This document shows, in pieces, positions 48,934 through 60,169 of a stretch of 64,000 nucleotides of DNA. This DNA is from Marsupella aquatica. Taxonomy: Eukaryota; Marchantiophyta. The DNA lies in assembly GCA_973895155.1 (NCBI GenBank), contig OZ316897.1:17608001-17672000 (forward strand). Direction: 5' to 3'. Under the pieces are notes generated by a model that saw nothing but the letters and a program-made list of their open reading frames with translations, was not told the DNA's origin and did not search any database. Numbering within the stretch: position 1 is the first letter of the stretch; every line of letters begins with the position of its first letter. A program made the translations under genes and the position numbers.

Positions 48934-49592
48934 GTGCAGCTTATGTTTGAGAGTCGTCAGTCTATAGTACCCAAACATCAGTCGGAGACTCGTAATTCTT
49001 CACCCTTGCCTGGCGCAGACTAACAAATACAGGCAGGTCTCGATCATATGTATCGGGAAGATTTCGAGGATTGACCCTGAATGGAGTTGCAGGATCGAAA
49101 ACTATAAGTAGGGCAATGTCCAGCACACCCATCCGCTTCTGTGGCTACTCAATTGCAACCCTTTCCTTCCTTTACCAGAAATTTCACAAGCTTGAACACA
49201 ATCTGACAATCAAACTAAATCGCCCCCGATATTTCCATCCAATGGAGCAGAATTTACGCCTTGAACTGGACCGCTGATGTTCCGCTGTAGGGCATGTCAG
49301 TCACTCTTGAAGGTGACTGGCAGCAATGCAACAAAGGCAACAAAGGCAGTCTATAAGTAGTTCGTCATTGTGCAGTATATGCTAGCGCAACTTTAGAACC
49401 AGTTTAGAATCTGAAGGGAGTTAAAAGACGAGAGGACAAAAATTGACGTCTCTCTTGTGTTTGACCATACCTCATGGTATACATGTTAGCGGCAATAGGC
49501 TTGTTCGACGTACCGTAGGCCGAGAAATTAGACCTGCATAGGAGGGCAATTTATTTGTGTTCTGCTTCCTTTCAGGGGGCAGGTTGGACTCA

Positions 49593-50467
49593 ATGGCTAC
49601 AGGACATGACTTGGAGGATCTTGCAAGGGCATATGCAAGGAAGATAAAGGAGGCAAAGAATTACTTGACACACCTGGAGTCAATGTTTATTGACAAACTT
49701 TGGCCTGCTTTGCATGTTGAACTAAGACGTCATTCGTAACGACCATACAACCATGACTTATTTCATGCACACGTAGTCGACACAATCTCTACGTGGTTCA
49801 CCTCTTCTCCAAGGTTACGTCCACACGAACACTCAAGCTTTACTTCAAGAGTAAACGAACACACATGCTCTTCCTCTTCCTCAAGTTGCTCCGTTACAAT
49901 GAGTAAGCACACTCTCCAGCGGCTTACACTAGCCCTGGTATATACAAGGTCACACACGACTAACCTAACCTCAGCTAAGACCCTAACTGTGGTTAGCCTA
50001 AGTGCCATAACCTTTGAGTCACAAGACTAAGAGCAATCCTTAACATTGCAAGCCGAGATGTCAACTTCCAAAAACCTAGGTTGCGAGGCCCAACATCTGA
50101 AGCAAGAGATTGACAGGTTGAAGACAGAAAACCGCAACATTCATGGCAACAACATTATGTTGGAATCATGCAATCTGAGGTTGTTCAGATTTTGCAAAAG
50201 AGAGTGCACAAACACAAGGCAGACTTAGTTGCAGACAATGCAGGCAAGAGGAACATTGTCATAGGAACACGTGCACCTTTGGCTCCAATTTCCCCAAACC
50301 TTTCCAGCATTGTTGCCCGCAACATAGATGCAGGACCGACAATTGTGGGCAAGGGCAAATGTGCACTTCCCTTGGTGTCTACTACACCCGACATCTGCAA
50401 CCCTGTAGGGCCAACAGTGCATGGCGAGGATGCCATTCCATTGAGGCCCAGGAAGAAATTTGTGTAG
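49593..50467 (+). pseudogene. Coiled-coil ORF split by a solo LTR, possibly transposon-linked
   Basis: From the ATG at 49593 the frame reads MATGHDLEDLARAYARKIKE and on to DKLWPAL, then runs into the solo LTR at 49715. After the LTR the same frame resumes as AEMSTSKNLGCEAQHLKQEI and DRLKTENRN, heptad-like and probably coiled coil. Near 50165-50195 coding shifts by one frame to QSEVVQILQKRVHKHKADL and ends at a stop after PLRPRKKFV (50467). The shift could be a frameshift or a short intron. I do not recognise the protein. It lies 310 bp upstream of, and in the same direction as, the Harbinger Myb-like gene, so it may be an additional gene of that transposon or a host gene beside it. Confidence 0.5.
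49715..50045 (-). mobile_element. Solo copia LTR with TTGCA target duplication
   Basis: 331 bp, reading on the minus strand from TGTTAAGGATTGCTC to GTCTTAGTTCAACA. It is related to, but clearly diverged from, the 344-bp LTR of the element at 51375-56309 (shared TCTTGTGACTC, GCTAACCACAGTTAGG, CGTTACGAATG). It is flanked by perfect 5-bp repeats TTGCA (49710-49714 and 50046-50050). No internal retrotransposon sequence remains, as after LTR-LTR recombination. Confidence 0.85.
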
Positions 50468-51732
50468 AGAGAGATAGTCTGGGCCTTGGGCCTTGACTAT
50501 ATCCATAGAACTATTGTGCTTATGTGAATAACAGTTTTTCCTGCTTTTGCTTGGACATACTTTGTGGCAAGTCACAACTTTATTCCAGTTTTCTTCAATT
50601 GTACCCTTTAATAAAGTTTTGGTGTAAGGTTTTATGTGCCAGTGCACTTTCATACAAGATGTGCATCTTTTTTGTATTTGGACAACACATGTATCCCTTA
50701 TGACTATTTCTTGTGCATTATCCCTTGTGAAATTGATTACATTGTTCCTTGAATTGCATACTTATGTCACCCTTCAGATGGCAAGCCATAATGTGAATTA
50801 TGGTCCACGCCCAAGTCCACCTACACGAGAAGGTGTGCCAGTCATTGACTTGGATCTCAACATTGGCCCTGGTCCCACTCGTGCAGCACAATCTAAAGGG
50901 AAGAGTAAGTTGCCGGATTGGACAGACGAGGAGATGAGAGGTTTGATTGCTGCCAAACGGAATGAACACTTTGATATTGTCATGGGTGGCTCTACACAAC
51001 AGAAGATGAGCAACAGCAAGTTGAAGTGGAAGGCAGTGGCAACATTCCTTGAGGATGAGGGATTCACTCAACCTATTCGAGATGCATCCTCTTGCAAGAA
51101 AAAATGGCAGATCATCGAGGAAAAATTCAAAAAGATTCACGATTATGAGAAATTGCAAAAGACAGGAGAGATTTCTTACTTTGACATGGGCGACAAGGAG
51201 CGCCGCCAGAAGCGACTGCCCACTAATTTTTCTATTGACTTGTATGCAGAACTCTTGACATGGTTTGCAGATATTCCACGCATCACCCCACCAAGCAAGT
51301 TTTTGTCTGATGCCTCAAGGATGAACAAATACCCTGACCAAGATCCAGTCAACTTGTCGTCTGCAAGTGAGAAATGTTAGATATTGCTCTAGTCTTGTGA
51401 CTCTTGTGCTAACCACAGTTAGGCTAACTCGGGTTAGGACCTAGCTAAGGTTAGTGGTAGTGTTGTTGTGCATATAGCCAGGGCTGATGCCAGACCCTGG
51501 TGGAACAAAGGCTCATTGTTATGGAGCTAGTTGAGAAATAGGAAGAGCTTGTGCTGTGGATGCTTGGTATGGCCGGTCGGCCTAGAGTGCAGTAAAGCTC
51601 TTGTATGTTCCCATGGACGTAGCCTCATGTGGAGGTGAACCATGTATCTCTCTGTGTCGACTCTTGTGCGTTGGATGGTTCATGGGCTTGCCGTTACGAA
51701 TGTCGTCTATGCTCAACAAGTGGTATCAGAGC

Positions 51733-53334
51733 ATGCCTGGGAGGTGACAAGGTTTTTTCGTGACGTGTTTTTCCAGCGTTCATTGTCGATGGCACATTTG
51801 GAGTTTCGTCGCATAAACCTTGAATGTGTGTGGCTGAGCGGATAGGTTAGTGAGAGGGCTTTCTAACGGTGGTTAGAACTCGCTGATCAGTATCCGTGGT
51901 GGGGAGGAATCGAAGTTTGCGTCATTCAGGGTTTATTCGTGTTCAACGGTATTTCGGGAGAGTGACCAGAGTTTACGTTTTTCAATGGTGTGAGCTGTGC
52001 GGTGCGGGAGGGATCGCACATTATAGCTTAAGTTGAAGGTTGAAGCGAGCTGGTCGTTTCGGTAGCTGGATTGCTGCCGAGTTGTTACCGAGTGCGACGT
52101 GACGAGTGACGGAGGCGTTCAGGTTTTTTCACAAGCTATGGAGCTTGTTCTCATCTGAACCGGGTTTCTCTTCGTGACGTCCGACTCGGTGGAAGAAACG
52201 CGAAGTGCTACGGCTCAACGGTTTGATCGCAGCAAAGCGGTCATTTTGAGTCTGGGATTGGCACTTGACGCGGAGTGAGTGTGACGCAGCGGAAATTATT
52301 ATTTTTCTCTGCTGGAGCTGCAGACTGTGCTGGTGCAATTCGACAACATTTCCTGTCGGCGGCGTTCACTTTACTCGTGAGAAGCAGCGGCGTTCAACGT
52401 GTGTAAACGGCTTTTTTGTTTTAAAGTCAAATCTTGGCTTAGGTTAGGGCCACTTTTGGTGTGTATACACACCCTCCCGGCCCTTGGTCCCCCATCGTTT
52501 CCCCTTGTACGCCTGACCCCCCTCGCACCTTGTTTTCCCCTCATCCTTCAGCCGCGGCGACGAGCTGCGCAACACCGGCCGGCGCTTTTCGCGCGCTCAT
52601 ACGCCCTCCGCCATACCACGCCAGTCGCTGCCTCGGCCCCGCCCTGACGTCGTATGGCCGGCCCTTGCATGTGTACGCGGCTGCATATCCGCTCTATTAC
52701 ACCGCCCTAGTAACCCCACGGCGTACTCCCGGCCTTACGCCCTTCGGGCCCGCCCGTTTATACTGTATTTTTTGATTAGGGGCTTAAGCACCCCCTTTAG
52801 GGCCATTATTTTGCCTCTTTTTCCTCCTTATTGGTTTCCCTTTGTGTCGGGACCTGCCGCCCTCCATTTTAACCGCTTGGACAGGGGGAACGGCCCCCTG
52901 TGACACCTGCTGTACTGTGCAGGAATATTCCTGCAAAATAGAGAGCTGTTTTTTGGCCGTTCGACAAAGATTCCGTCCGCCGAACGGTAACTTTTTTGGT
53001 TCTTTTTCGGTGAGGACGTTGCCACTGGAGTTAGCAACGTGGCGCACCTATCACATCGCGATTCCGACGACGGGTTGTACTGGGTATTTTGGTTATTCTC
53101 CGAGGTGGTCAAAACGGGGGAGTTTCCCAAGGTTTTACCCACCCCGACCGAAATTTGAATAACTTTTCCGTCAAATTTTGATTTTGATTTTGGCTTTTAG
53201 TATTGGTCTCCTAGCTTCGTGGGCTACGTGGCGGTGTGGAGTTTTGAGTTTTATGAGAAGTTTCAGAAAAAGACGTTTTTTTGTGATTGTTTCATATGAG
53301 TGACTCGGAGGATACTGGAAGAATTGGCGTAAGT
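51733..53334. other. Non-coding leader of the copia element, replacing gag-protease
   Basis: 1.6 kb between primer-binding site and integrase without gag or protease motifs. 52460-52760 is strikingly C/G-rich and unlike the surrounding sequence. A perfect 18-bp palindrome TGCAGGAATATTCCTGCA lies at 52918-52935. Short frames here are not recognisable. Origin could be an internal deletion, a captured segment, or both. Confidence 0.5.
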
Positions 53335-55769
53335 TGAGAATCAGACTGGTAATAAGGTGAGATATCTTCGATCGGATAACGGCGGTGAATACAGTTCCAG
53401 GGAATTTGGAACGTATTGTAAGGAGCAGGGGATTACCCGCCATATCACAACAAGTTACACTCCTCAGCAAAATGGTGTTTTTAAGAGACTCAACCGAACA
53501 CTATTGGACCGCTCGAGGAGTATGTTGAGTCAATCATGCTTACCACATGAGTTTTGGACTGAAGCTGTCAACACTGCAACTTATTTGGTAAATTTTTCTC
53601 CATCCAGTTCTATTGGATTCAAGACGCCATTTGAAATGAGGTACGGGCGTCCAGCAAATTACTCACATCTGAGGATTTTTGGATGTGATGCTTATGTGCT
53701 TACACCTTCCCAGCTTCGATCCAAGCTGGAGTCCAAGTCGAAGAAGTGCAATTTCCTTGGCTATCAAAAAGGTGTGAAGGGTTATAGATTATGGGATCCG
53801 GTAACCTATAAACTAATTGTCAGTAGAGATGTGTCCTTTAATGAATCCAGATCATCAAAGGAGGGGGAGAGTTCTCAGAACTCCCATACTGACAAGGGGA
53901 AATCTCCCATCCCGGACGGGGTTGAGGGGGAGATTAGTCATGATGCAGTTCATGACAGGAGAGATGGAGAAGCTCCGGGCTTGGAGCTCGTTCCTGTTAT
54001 GGAACAAGAGGAGCAAATTGTTGCTGGGGTACCTCAAATTCAACCAGCAGCAGCAGCAGATCAGCCTGAGTCATCTACTAGAAGAACTTCCAGTCGTTCT
54101 ACTAGAGCTCCTACCAGGTATGGTCAATGGACAGACTCATCTAAGCTAGATGATATTGACATTGCACCTGATGAAGATGACATGGCTTTGATCTTGGAAG
54201 AAGGAGAGCCTTCTTCGTATAGTGAGGTTTGTGCTTCAGAGCAGAAGCATGAGTGGAATGCAGCAATGCAGAGGGAGTTGCAATCTTTGAGTGACAACAA
54301 GACATGGGAGTTGGTGGAGCTTCCAAGAGGTCAACAAGTGATGGACAGCAAGTGGATTTACAAGTTGAAGGACAGTCCTTCAGAGGGTGGAGATAAGATC
54401 TACAAGGCAAGGCTTGTTGCCAAGGTGTTCACTCAGGAGAAAGGAGTGGACTACAATGAGGTCTTTTCACCGATGGCTAAGTATTCCACAATTCGGATCT
54501 TGTGTCAGCTTGTTGTATTTTTTGGTCTGGTGATGGATCAGATGGATATTGTTACTGCCTTTCTCTATGGCAACTTGGAAGAGTTGATCTTCATGAGACA
54601 GCCACTAGGCTTTATGAAGAAAGACCAAGAGAACTTAGTTTGCAGATTGCTCAAGTCCTTGTATGGATTGAAGCAGTCTCCCAGACAATGGAACAAGCGG
54701 TTTGATGATTTCATGCTTGCTCAAGGTTTTACAAGGATGGTGTATGATCCTTGTGTGTATACAAAATCAGTCAAGATTCGGTTTCATCATTCTGGTGATC
54801 TATGTGGATGACATGCTGATTGTGGCTAAAGATCAATCTGAGGTTGACAATCTCAAGGCGAAATTGAGTGTTGAATTTAGGATGAAGGATCTTGGTAAGG
54901 CCAAGAGGATCTTAGGGATGGAGATTTTTAGGAACTCTGAGACTGGACAGTTGTGCTTGAGTCAAGGCCAGTATGCGAGGAAAGTACTTGCACGATTCAA
55001 CATGGAAAACTGTAAGCCAGTGAGTATTCCTTTAGCTTCACATTTTAAGTTATCATCGGCTTTCTCTCCTACGGATGCTGTGGAGAAAGGTCTTATGGCT
55101 AAGATTCCTTATGAGAAGGCAGTAGGCAGTCTGATGTATTTGATGACTTGTACTAGGTCTGACTTGGCCCTAGCGATGGGCAAGGTTAGCAGATTCATGT
55201 CAAATCCAGGGAAGATATATTGGGAAGCTATGAAGTGGATTCTCAGGTATCTCAAGGGTACACAAGACTATGGATTACTATTTGATAACAGATCAGATAG
55301 AACATTAGTTGGCTATGTAGATTCTGACTATGGAGGCTGTCTGGATACAAGGAGATCTACAACTGGGTTTGTATACACTCTTGGAGGAGGATGTATCAGT
55401 TGGAAATCTACCTTGCAGAAGTGCATATCTCAGTCTACTACAGAAGCAGAGTATGTTGCAGCAGCAGAAGCAGCAAAGGAAGCAATTTGGTTGGATAAGT
55501 TGATCGCGGAGATGGGTTTAGAGCATGGAAAAATGACTCTAAACTGTGATAGTCAGAGTGCTCTTCACTTGGCTGCTAACCAGGTGATGGATAGCAGGGT
55601 GAAGCACATTGATATTAGGTACCATTTTATCAGGCAAGCAGTGTCTGATAAAACTTTTGAGCTAGTCAAGATTGATGGAAAGCTCAATCCCGTTGATGCC
55701 TTTACCAAAGTGATTCCTTTGGAGAGTTTCTCAAGACACCGTGCTACTTTGCAGGTTTTGCAGTTGTAG
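53335..55769 (+). pseudogene. Copia pol: partial integrase, reverse transcriptase, RNase H
   Basis: Starts within the integrase core (YLRSDNGGEY, second catalytic Asp; ITRHITTSYTPQQNG) and continues with the GKK-like FGCDAYV region. RT follows: KWIYKLKD, YKARLVAKVFTQ, MDQMDIVTAFLYG, LVCRLLKSLYGLKQSPRQW and, in the next frame, VIYVDDMLIVAKD. RNase H has VGYVDSDYGG, STTEAEYVAAAEAAKEAIW and VKHIDIRYHFIRQAV, ending at 55769. Three lesions: the integrase N-terminus is missing; the third catalytic residue is Lys (NGVFKRLNRT where the family has Glu before Arg); and a frameshift near 54785 separates the fingers/palm from YVDD. The RT active-site motif itself is intact. Confidence 0.9.
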
Positions 55770-57034
55770 TGCAAGTAGAGTTATTTAGCAATGTGTGACT
55801 ATTTGTATATGGATTACTCATTCCTGTTAGGCTACGGCTTAGTTCTAGTTAACCCTTGTGGTTTTTAGGGGGAGACCTGGTTTGGAGATTGTCTAGAACT
55901 TCCCGCTGAGGATTCCATATGGTAGCATTTAGTCCAGTCCCCAAGACAAGAGTCAAGGGAGAGTTTGTTAGATATTGCTCTAGTCTTGTGACTCTTGTGC
56001 TAACCATAGTTAGGCTAACTCGGGTTAGGACCTAGCTAAGGTTAGTGGTAGTGCTGTTGTGCATATACCCAGGGCTGATGCCAGACCCTGGTGGAACAAA
56101 GGCTCATTGTTATGGAGCTAGTTGAGAGATAGGAAGAGCTTGTGCTATGGATGCTTGGTATGGCCGGTCGGCCTAGAGTGCAGTAAAGCTCTTGTATGTT
56201 CCCGTGGACGTAGCCTCATGTGGAGGTGAACCACGTATCTCTCTGTGTCGACTCTTGTGCGTTGGATGGTTCATGGGCTTGCCGTTACGAATGTCGTCTA
56301 TGCTCAACAAGAAATCTATTCATGATGAGTTTTTTTTGTTTCATTTGCATTATGCAAGTATTTTTTGTCACTATGATGGATTGCCTAGTTTTTTTGGTTC
56401 ACATTCTTTTCCTCTTTGGTATACTAAATGCAAACACAAATGGATTTTACAGGTGATGACTATGTCAAGGTTGACGAAGACAGGTCTGCACCATCAAGCC
56501 AAACACACTTCTCAGGGCCAACAAAAGAGAGTGTGCAACACAACACTGAGACTACAGGTGGTACGCAAACACCATCATCCCCTCTGGAGTTTTCTGGGCC
56601 GCGCAATCGAGGTGTGAAGCGAAAGGCAGCCAAGTCTGGGAGCGACAAAAAGGCACTTTTGAAAAGCATGGCCAACACTTGTGCTGAAATGGCCAAGCGT
56701 GATTTTGAGATTAGAGAGCATGAGTGTAAAATTCGAGAGCAGGAGGGATTTGTTTTGGCCACAGCAATTACCACTGCAGCAAACACGACAGCCGAGCAGA
56801 TGGCACGTTGGACTGATGTCTTCATAGAGAAGGTTGCAAGTTCTTTGCGGCCTTCGGAGTAGAGTATCACCTACTTAGTTTGTGTACAAAATTGAAGCAA
56901 GTACTCTATGATATGAAGTGCATTCAATGCACAATTACATGAAACCCCAAAAAAACCATGCTAACACTTTGAAACACATATATATTTGAACTTTATTTGT
57001 ATAATGCCAAATACAACTCTACAAGATGTTATGA

Positions 57035-58387
57035 TCACTGTGTGCTATGTTTGTGAGGAGCACAACGTTGTTGCTCCCACTCTCTCTCAGGCAACAAATG
57101 GTCCATCATCGCAATACGATAACTACGCCCATTATGATAATTCTGACGTGCAGTTGGAGGACCTCCAGGTTCATAGGGCGGGTCTGGATCTAAACCCCAT
57201 GCAGGGTCATATACATCTCCACGGTCAATACGAATGTTATGAAGAATACAAACACTAGTAATATAGTGAGCTAGTCGATAAGGATGTGGTCGAAACATTT
57301 TGCGAGAAACGAATCTCCAACTATTCTTCAATTGACCAAAAGCACGCTCTACGCACATTCTGGTTGAGCTAAGCTTGTAGTTGAATTCATTTTTCCGGGT
57401 ATGCTCTCTCGCCCCAGGAAAAGGGTTTAGCAACCAAGGATAAACAGGGTAACCAACATCACCAATAATGTACTCCCCTGTAGTGAATCCAGTTGGAGCC
57501 GTAAACGCCGGGCCCGAGAGTTTTGTGTGGCGCCGCACAACATCATTATAAAAACCCGACACTCTTAGAAGGCGAGAGTCTTGAATGCTGCCAGGCCATC
57601 CTGAAAACACATCTAAAAATCGAAGTTGGCTATCACAAACAGCTTGCATGGAAATGCTCTGACCATGCCTGTAGTCACGATAATCAATGGAACTCATCCC
57701 AGGAGGTAACTCCACTTGAAAATGAGTGACGTCAATTGCACCGCAACAATTTGGAAATCCTTGCAATTGGCGAAACTCTTCTTTCACCTGTGCCATGGCC
57801 TCGCCTTCTGGCCAACTCAAATGTGTCCGTCGTGCGCTCACAATTAATGACTTTACAAATCGCCAAATCACATCAGAAACACATGGGACTGAAACCCCAA
57901 ACATCTCCGAGAGTGTCAACAACAAACACCCACTGGCAAATCTGCGCAGTGCTATGGCAACTTGTCACTCAACCGACAATGTCCTGTTGGTCAAATTGCG
58001 TAGGCCAGGTGGGGGTTGTGTAGTCATGTCTCTTCGAACCAGGTCACAAATGTAGTGGAACGTTGCAGGTGACACCCAAAATAAATTCTTGAAGCGGACT
58101 GGATCGTCTTCAATGACATGCATAAGGTACCACCCACTCCATTCTCTTGATCTTGGCTCAATATAATTTTGAGACAGAAGGCGATGATCTCTGTGGGCAA
58201 GCTGAATAGCCTGACATAGTAGAAACAAGTTTGCAAACAATGTACGGTGCACTCCACCCGACACCCGTCTGTGTTTTATGAAATAGGTAGCAACAAGAGC
58301 TGACAAGTGCATCTGCTGCAAGACCACTTGCTGGAACATGAGAATTGTTGAACAAATGATTTCCCATTCCTCATTGGAAAAAACCAT
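57035..58387 (-). pseudogene. PIF/Harbinger DDE transposase with one in-frame UGA
   Basis: From the ATG at 58387 the frame runs 140 codons (HRRVSGGVHRTLFANLF, VSPATFHYICDLV, NLTNRTLSVE). It meets TGA at 57965-57967 and continues in the same frame to 57035. The second part holds the catalytic core: CCGAIDVTHFQV (first Asp), DVFSGWPGSIQDSRLL, YIIGDVGYPVYPWLLNPF (second Asp) and CVERAFGQLKNSWR (Glu), all typical of PIF/Harbinger. Total length of about 450 codons suits the family. The family excises and inserts the element with a 3-bp TWA target. The single UGA replaces a codon between Glu and Gln in a conserved helix. I could not find the terminal inverted repeats. The gene is tail-to-tail with the Myb-like partner, 172 bp apart. 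Confidence 0.9.
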
Positions 58388-58399
58388 TTTTCAAATTGT

Positions 58400-59430
58400 T
58401 GCAAATGAAACACCCTGCGTAATGCATCAAAGAAAATAAATATGTGAATGAGGAAAGACAAATGAAAGTGCAATTTTCTGGAGGAACAAGGAATCTTGAC
58501 CTAGACTTAGTTATTATGGAGTAGTGAGAGTCACATATAATAGTCAAGGCTCATGTATTTTATGCAATGCATGATGCCTGGAATTGGATAACACTATTAC
58601 ATGTAGGGAGCTGGGTTTCCAGGTAGCAGTTTTATAGGAAGACACTATGGTCGTTTGCTAAGTACTCTACTTACATTTTATGAGGACATTTTATGAGGAC
58701 ATTCCATTGCTCATATGCATATTATTTCCAGCCTGCCGGTGTGGATTGATCCCTTCCAAATCTAGTCTCGCTTCAGTAATGAGGTTCGGAATGTCGCCTA
58801 GTCTACTCTAGCAAGTGATAATTAGGGCACGGGAGCAGACTGCGAGTGATAATCAAATGCGCGGGTTGGATGTACTACTCAAGGTGGCTTGGGCGAAGGC
58901 GTATTTGACAGATCTTCCATCGTCTTTGAGTAAGAGCATGGAGAGGGATTCTCCATGATGTACGACGGGTTCTTCCAGTAGCGGTAAGTTAGAGTCCAGC
59001 GCTTAAAAGCCTTTGAGTGGCAGCAAGAAGAAACAACAGCAGGAATTGGCATCAGACACATGGAGCGTAACCCAGCGCACGGACTGGAATTCAACTCGAA
59101 ACATCAAACAGCTTATCAAAGGACTTGGACGATGTTCTCGTCTGCTCTCGAGCATGCTTTGCTAGATAGCGTAGTCAGGCCCATGCGTGCAATGGTTGGA
59201 TAGGATATAGAGGTCGCTCCATTACATCGATGCAGCACGGGTCCATTTTTCTTCTTAGTAATGAATTGATTCGTGATGAACGGACCAGCAGTAATCGATG
59301 CTTTGGAGACACAGTCAGAAGAGAATTCGCGAGGGGTTTGGTTCCGTACTTAGGGACGGCTCTATAAAACAATGAAACCAAGGATTGAAACAGAAATCAA
59401 TCGGTAAGCTCTGCCCTGCCTAAGTAAGTG
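58400..59430. other. No gene recognised, exon-like pieces possible
   Basis: 58388-58880 is AT-rich and should contain one end of the Harbinger element. On the minus strand 59120-59350 stays open in one frame (e.g. NQFITKKKNGPVLHRCNGAT) and 58880-59010 in another, which could be exons continuing the ORF at 59440-60012, but the phases do not join simply. Confidence 0.3.
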
Positions 59431-59439
59431 TACCACGGA

Positions 59440-60012
59440 TCATACTTGCATGGAGTGGATGTCCTCGATGTTAGAGGATGGTAACGCACAGAGGCAGGCG
59501 ATGATCTCTTTCGCAACTCCCTCACTATAGCCTTTCAGGTGGTGTATGCTCCAAGGGCGCATGCTATCCTCTCCGAAGTAGCATAGTTCTGTGCGCAAAG
59601 CAGCTTTTATTGAAGCTGTTAATGCAGCAATTGATTGAAATGTACAATGATGACAGCTTCCACACATGAACTCGTATTCCGCAGGTGACGAAGTGATTTC
59701 TTGTGTAGATTGAATTATTCTCAAGACTGCATAGTCCCGTTGTTGACTTGCTTCTTGGAAGTGAGAATTTTGTTCTCTTTCGATAGTGTAGATCTTTGCA
59801 GGTCCAGCAATCCTACGCATGTCACCCTGCAAACTGTACCCTGTATAGCCCATGCTTCCAGAACCGACAGAAAGGGACACGAGTTGCCAGGACTGCTGGC
59901 CATGTTGCACCTGATAAGAACAAACTTTTCTCTGATTCCTAAGATTTCGCTGCGGCTTAAGGGTCGCCTTTCTGAGGACCCAACATGCGAGTTGGGTCTT
60001 AATTGCAACCAT
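59440..60012 (-). CDS. Unassigned ORF or exon, 190 residues
   Basis: Open from the ATG at 60012. The frame includes QHGQQSWQLVSLSVGSGSMG, REQNSHFQEASQQRDYAVLR, YEFMCGSCHHCTFQSIAALT and KEIIACLCALPSSNIEDIHS. Just before the stop an ATGCAA/GTATGATC junction looks like a splice donor, so this may be an exon rather than a complete gene. The composition looks protein-like (a C-x2-C-x2-H-C cluster, amphipathic segments), but I do not recognise it. An overlapping plus-strand frame (59701-60021) is also open and is the competing interpretation. Confidence 0.3.
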   Translation of the reverse strand: MVAIKTQLACWVLRKATLKPQRNLRNQRKVCSYQVQHGQQSWQLVSLSVGSGSMGYTGYSLQGDMRRIAGPAKIYTIEREQNSHFQEASQQRDYAVLRIIQSTQEITSSPAEYEFMCGSCHHCTFQSIAALTASIKAALRTELCYFGEDSMRPWSIHHLKGYSEGVAKEIIACLCALPSSNIEDIHSMQV

Positions 60013-60169
60013 TTATATTAAGTGACTGAAGTGACTGGTCCACTTTGGCTTTACATGAAGTTGCAAGATTGATCACTTGTCTCCCTAGATTCTAGTGGGT
60101 CCCACAATGCTTATATGGAAGTGTAGTTTGTTCAGAGCTTAGAACTCCACGAGATAGTATTCGTTGCCA

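Larger units (their letters stand above)
51375..56309 (+). mobile_element. Ty1-copia LTR retrotransposon, 4935 bp, AGAAA duplication
   Basis: 5' LTR 51375-51718 and 3' LTR 55966-56309, both 344 bp, TG...CA, differing at seven positions by my count (about 2 percent). The insertion is therefore fairly recent. TGGTATCAGAGC (51721-51732), complementary to the 3' end of initiator tRNA-Met, is the primer-binding site. A purine-rich AAGACAAGAGTCAAGGGAGAG precedes the 3' LTR. Perfect AGAAA flanks (51370-51374, 56310-56314) prove the boundaries. Internal coding sequence is incomplete: gag, protease and the integrase N-terminus are absent and pol is frameshifted, so it would need proteins in trans. Confidence 0.95.
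50778..56862 (+). pseudogene. Harbinger-type Myb/SANT-like protein, split by a copia element
   Basis: Exon pieces: 50778-51374, then 56315-56357 after the copia insertion, a GT-AG intron 56358-56452, and 56453-56862. Together they stay in frame for 349 residues. The ATG at 50778 opens MASHNVNYGP, followed by an EAR-like IDLDLNIGP. A trihelix/SANT-like domain starts at PDWTDEEMRGLIAAKR and includes KWKAVATFLEDEGF and CKKKWQIIEEKFKKI (about residues 50-150). The C-terminus has a basic RGVKRKAAKSGSDKK and a long charged helix. PIF/Harbinger elements encode such a protein as DNA-binding partner of the transposase, here found convergently at 57035-58387. The copia insertion duplicates AGAAA and disrupts the gene. 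Confidence 0.8.

Noticed and set aside
52461-52775. Pro/Ala-rich ORF in the copia leader
   Set aside because: Composition follows the C-rich DNA; no Gag or protease motif and no continuity with pol.
47798-59830. Shared GTCACCCTGCAAACT at ~47800 and ~59820
   Set aside because: A 15-bp exact match is expected by chance about once or twice in 64 kb.
47559-60000. GACCCAACTCGCATGT near 47558 and inverted near 59990 as terminal repeats of a large element
   Set aside because: Homology beyond the short word is weak and neither end shows a target duplication; a match of this length can arise by chance in a window of this size.
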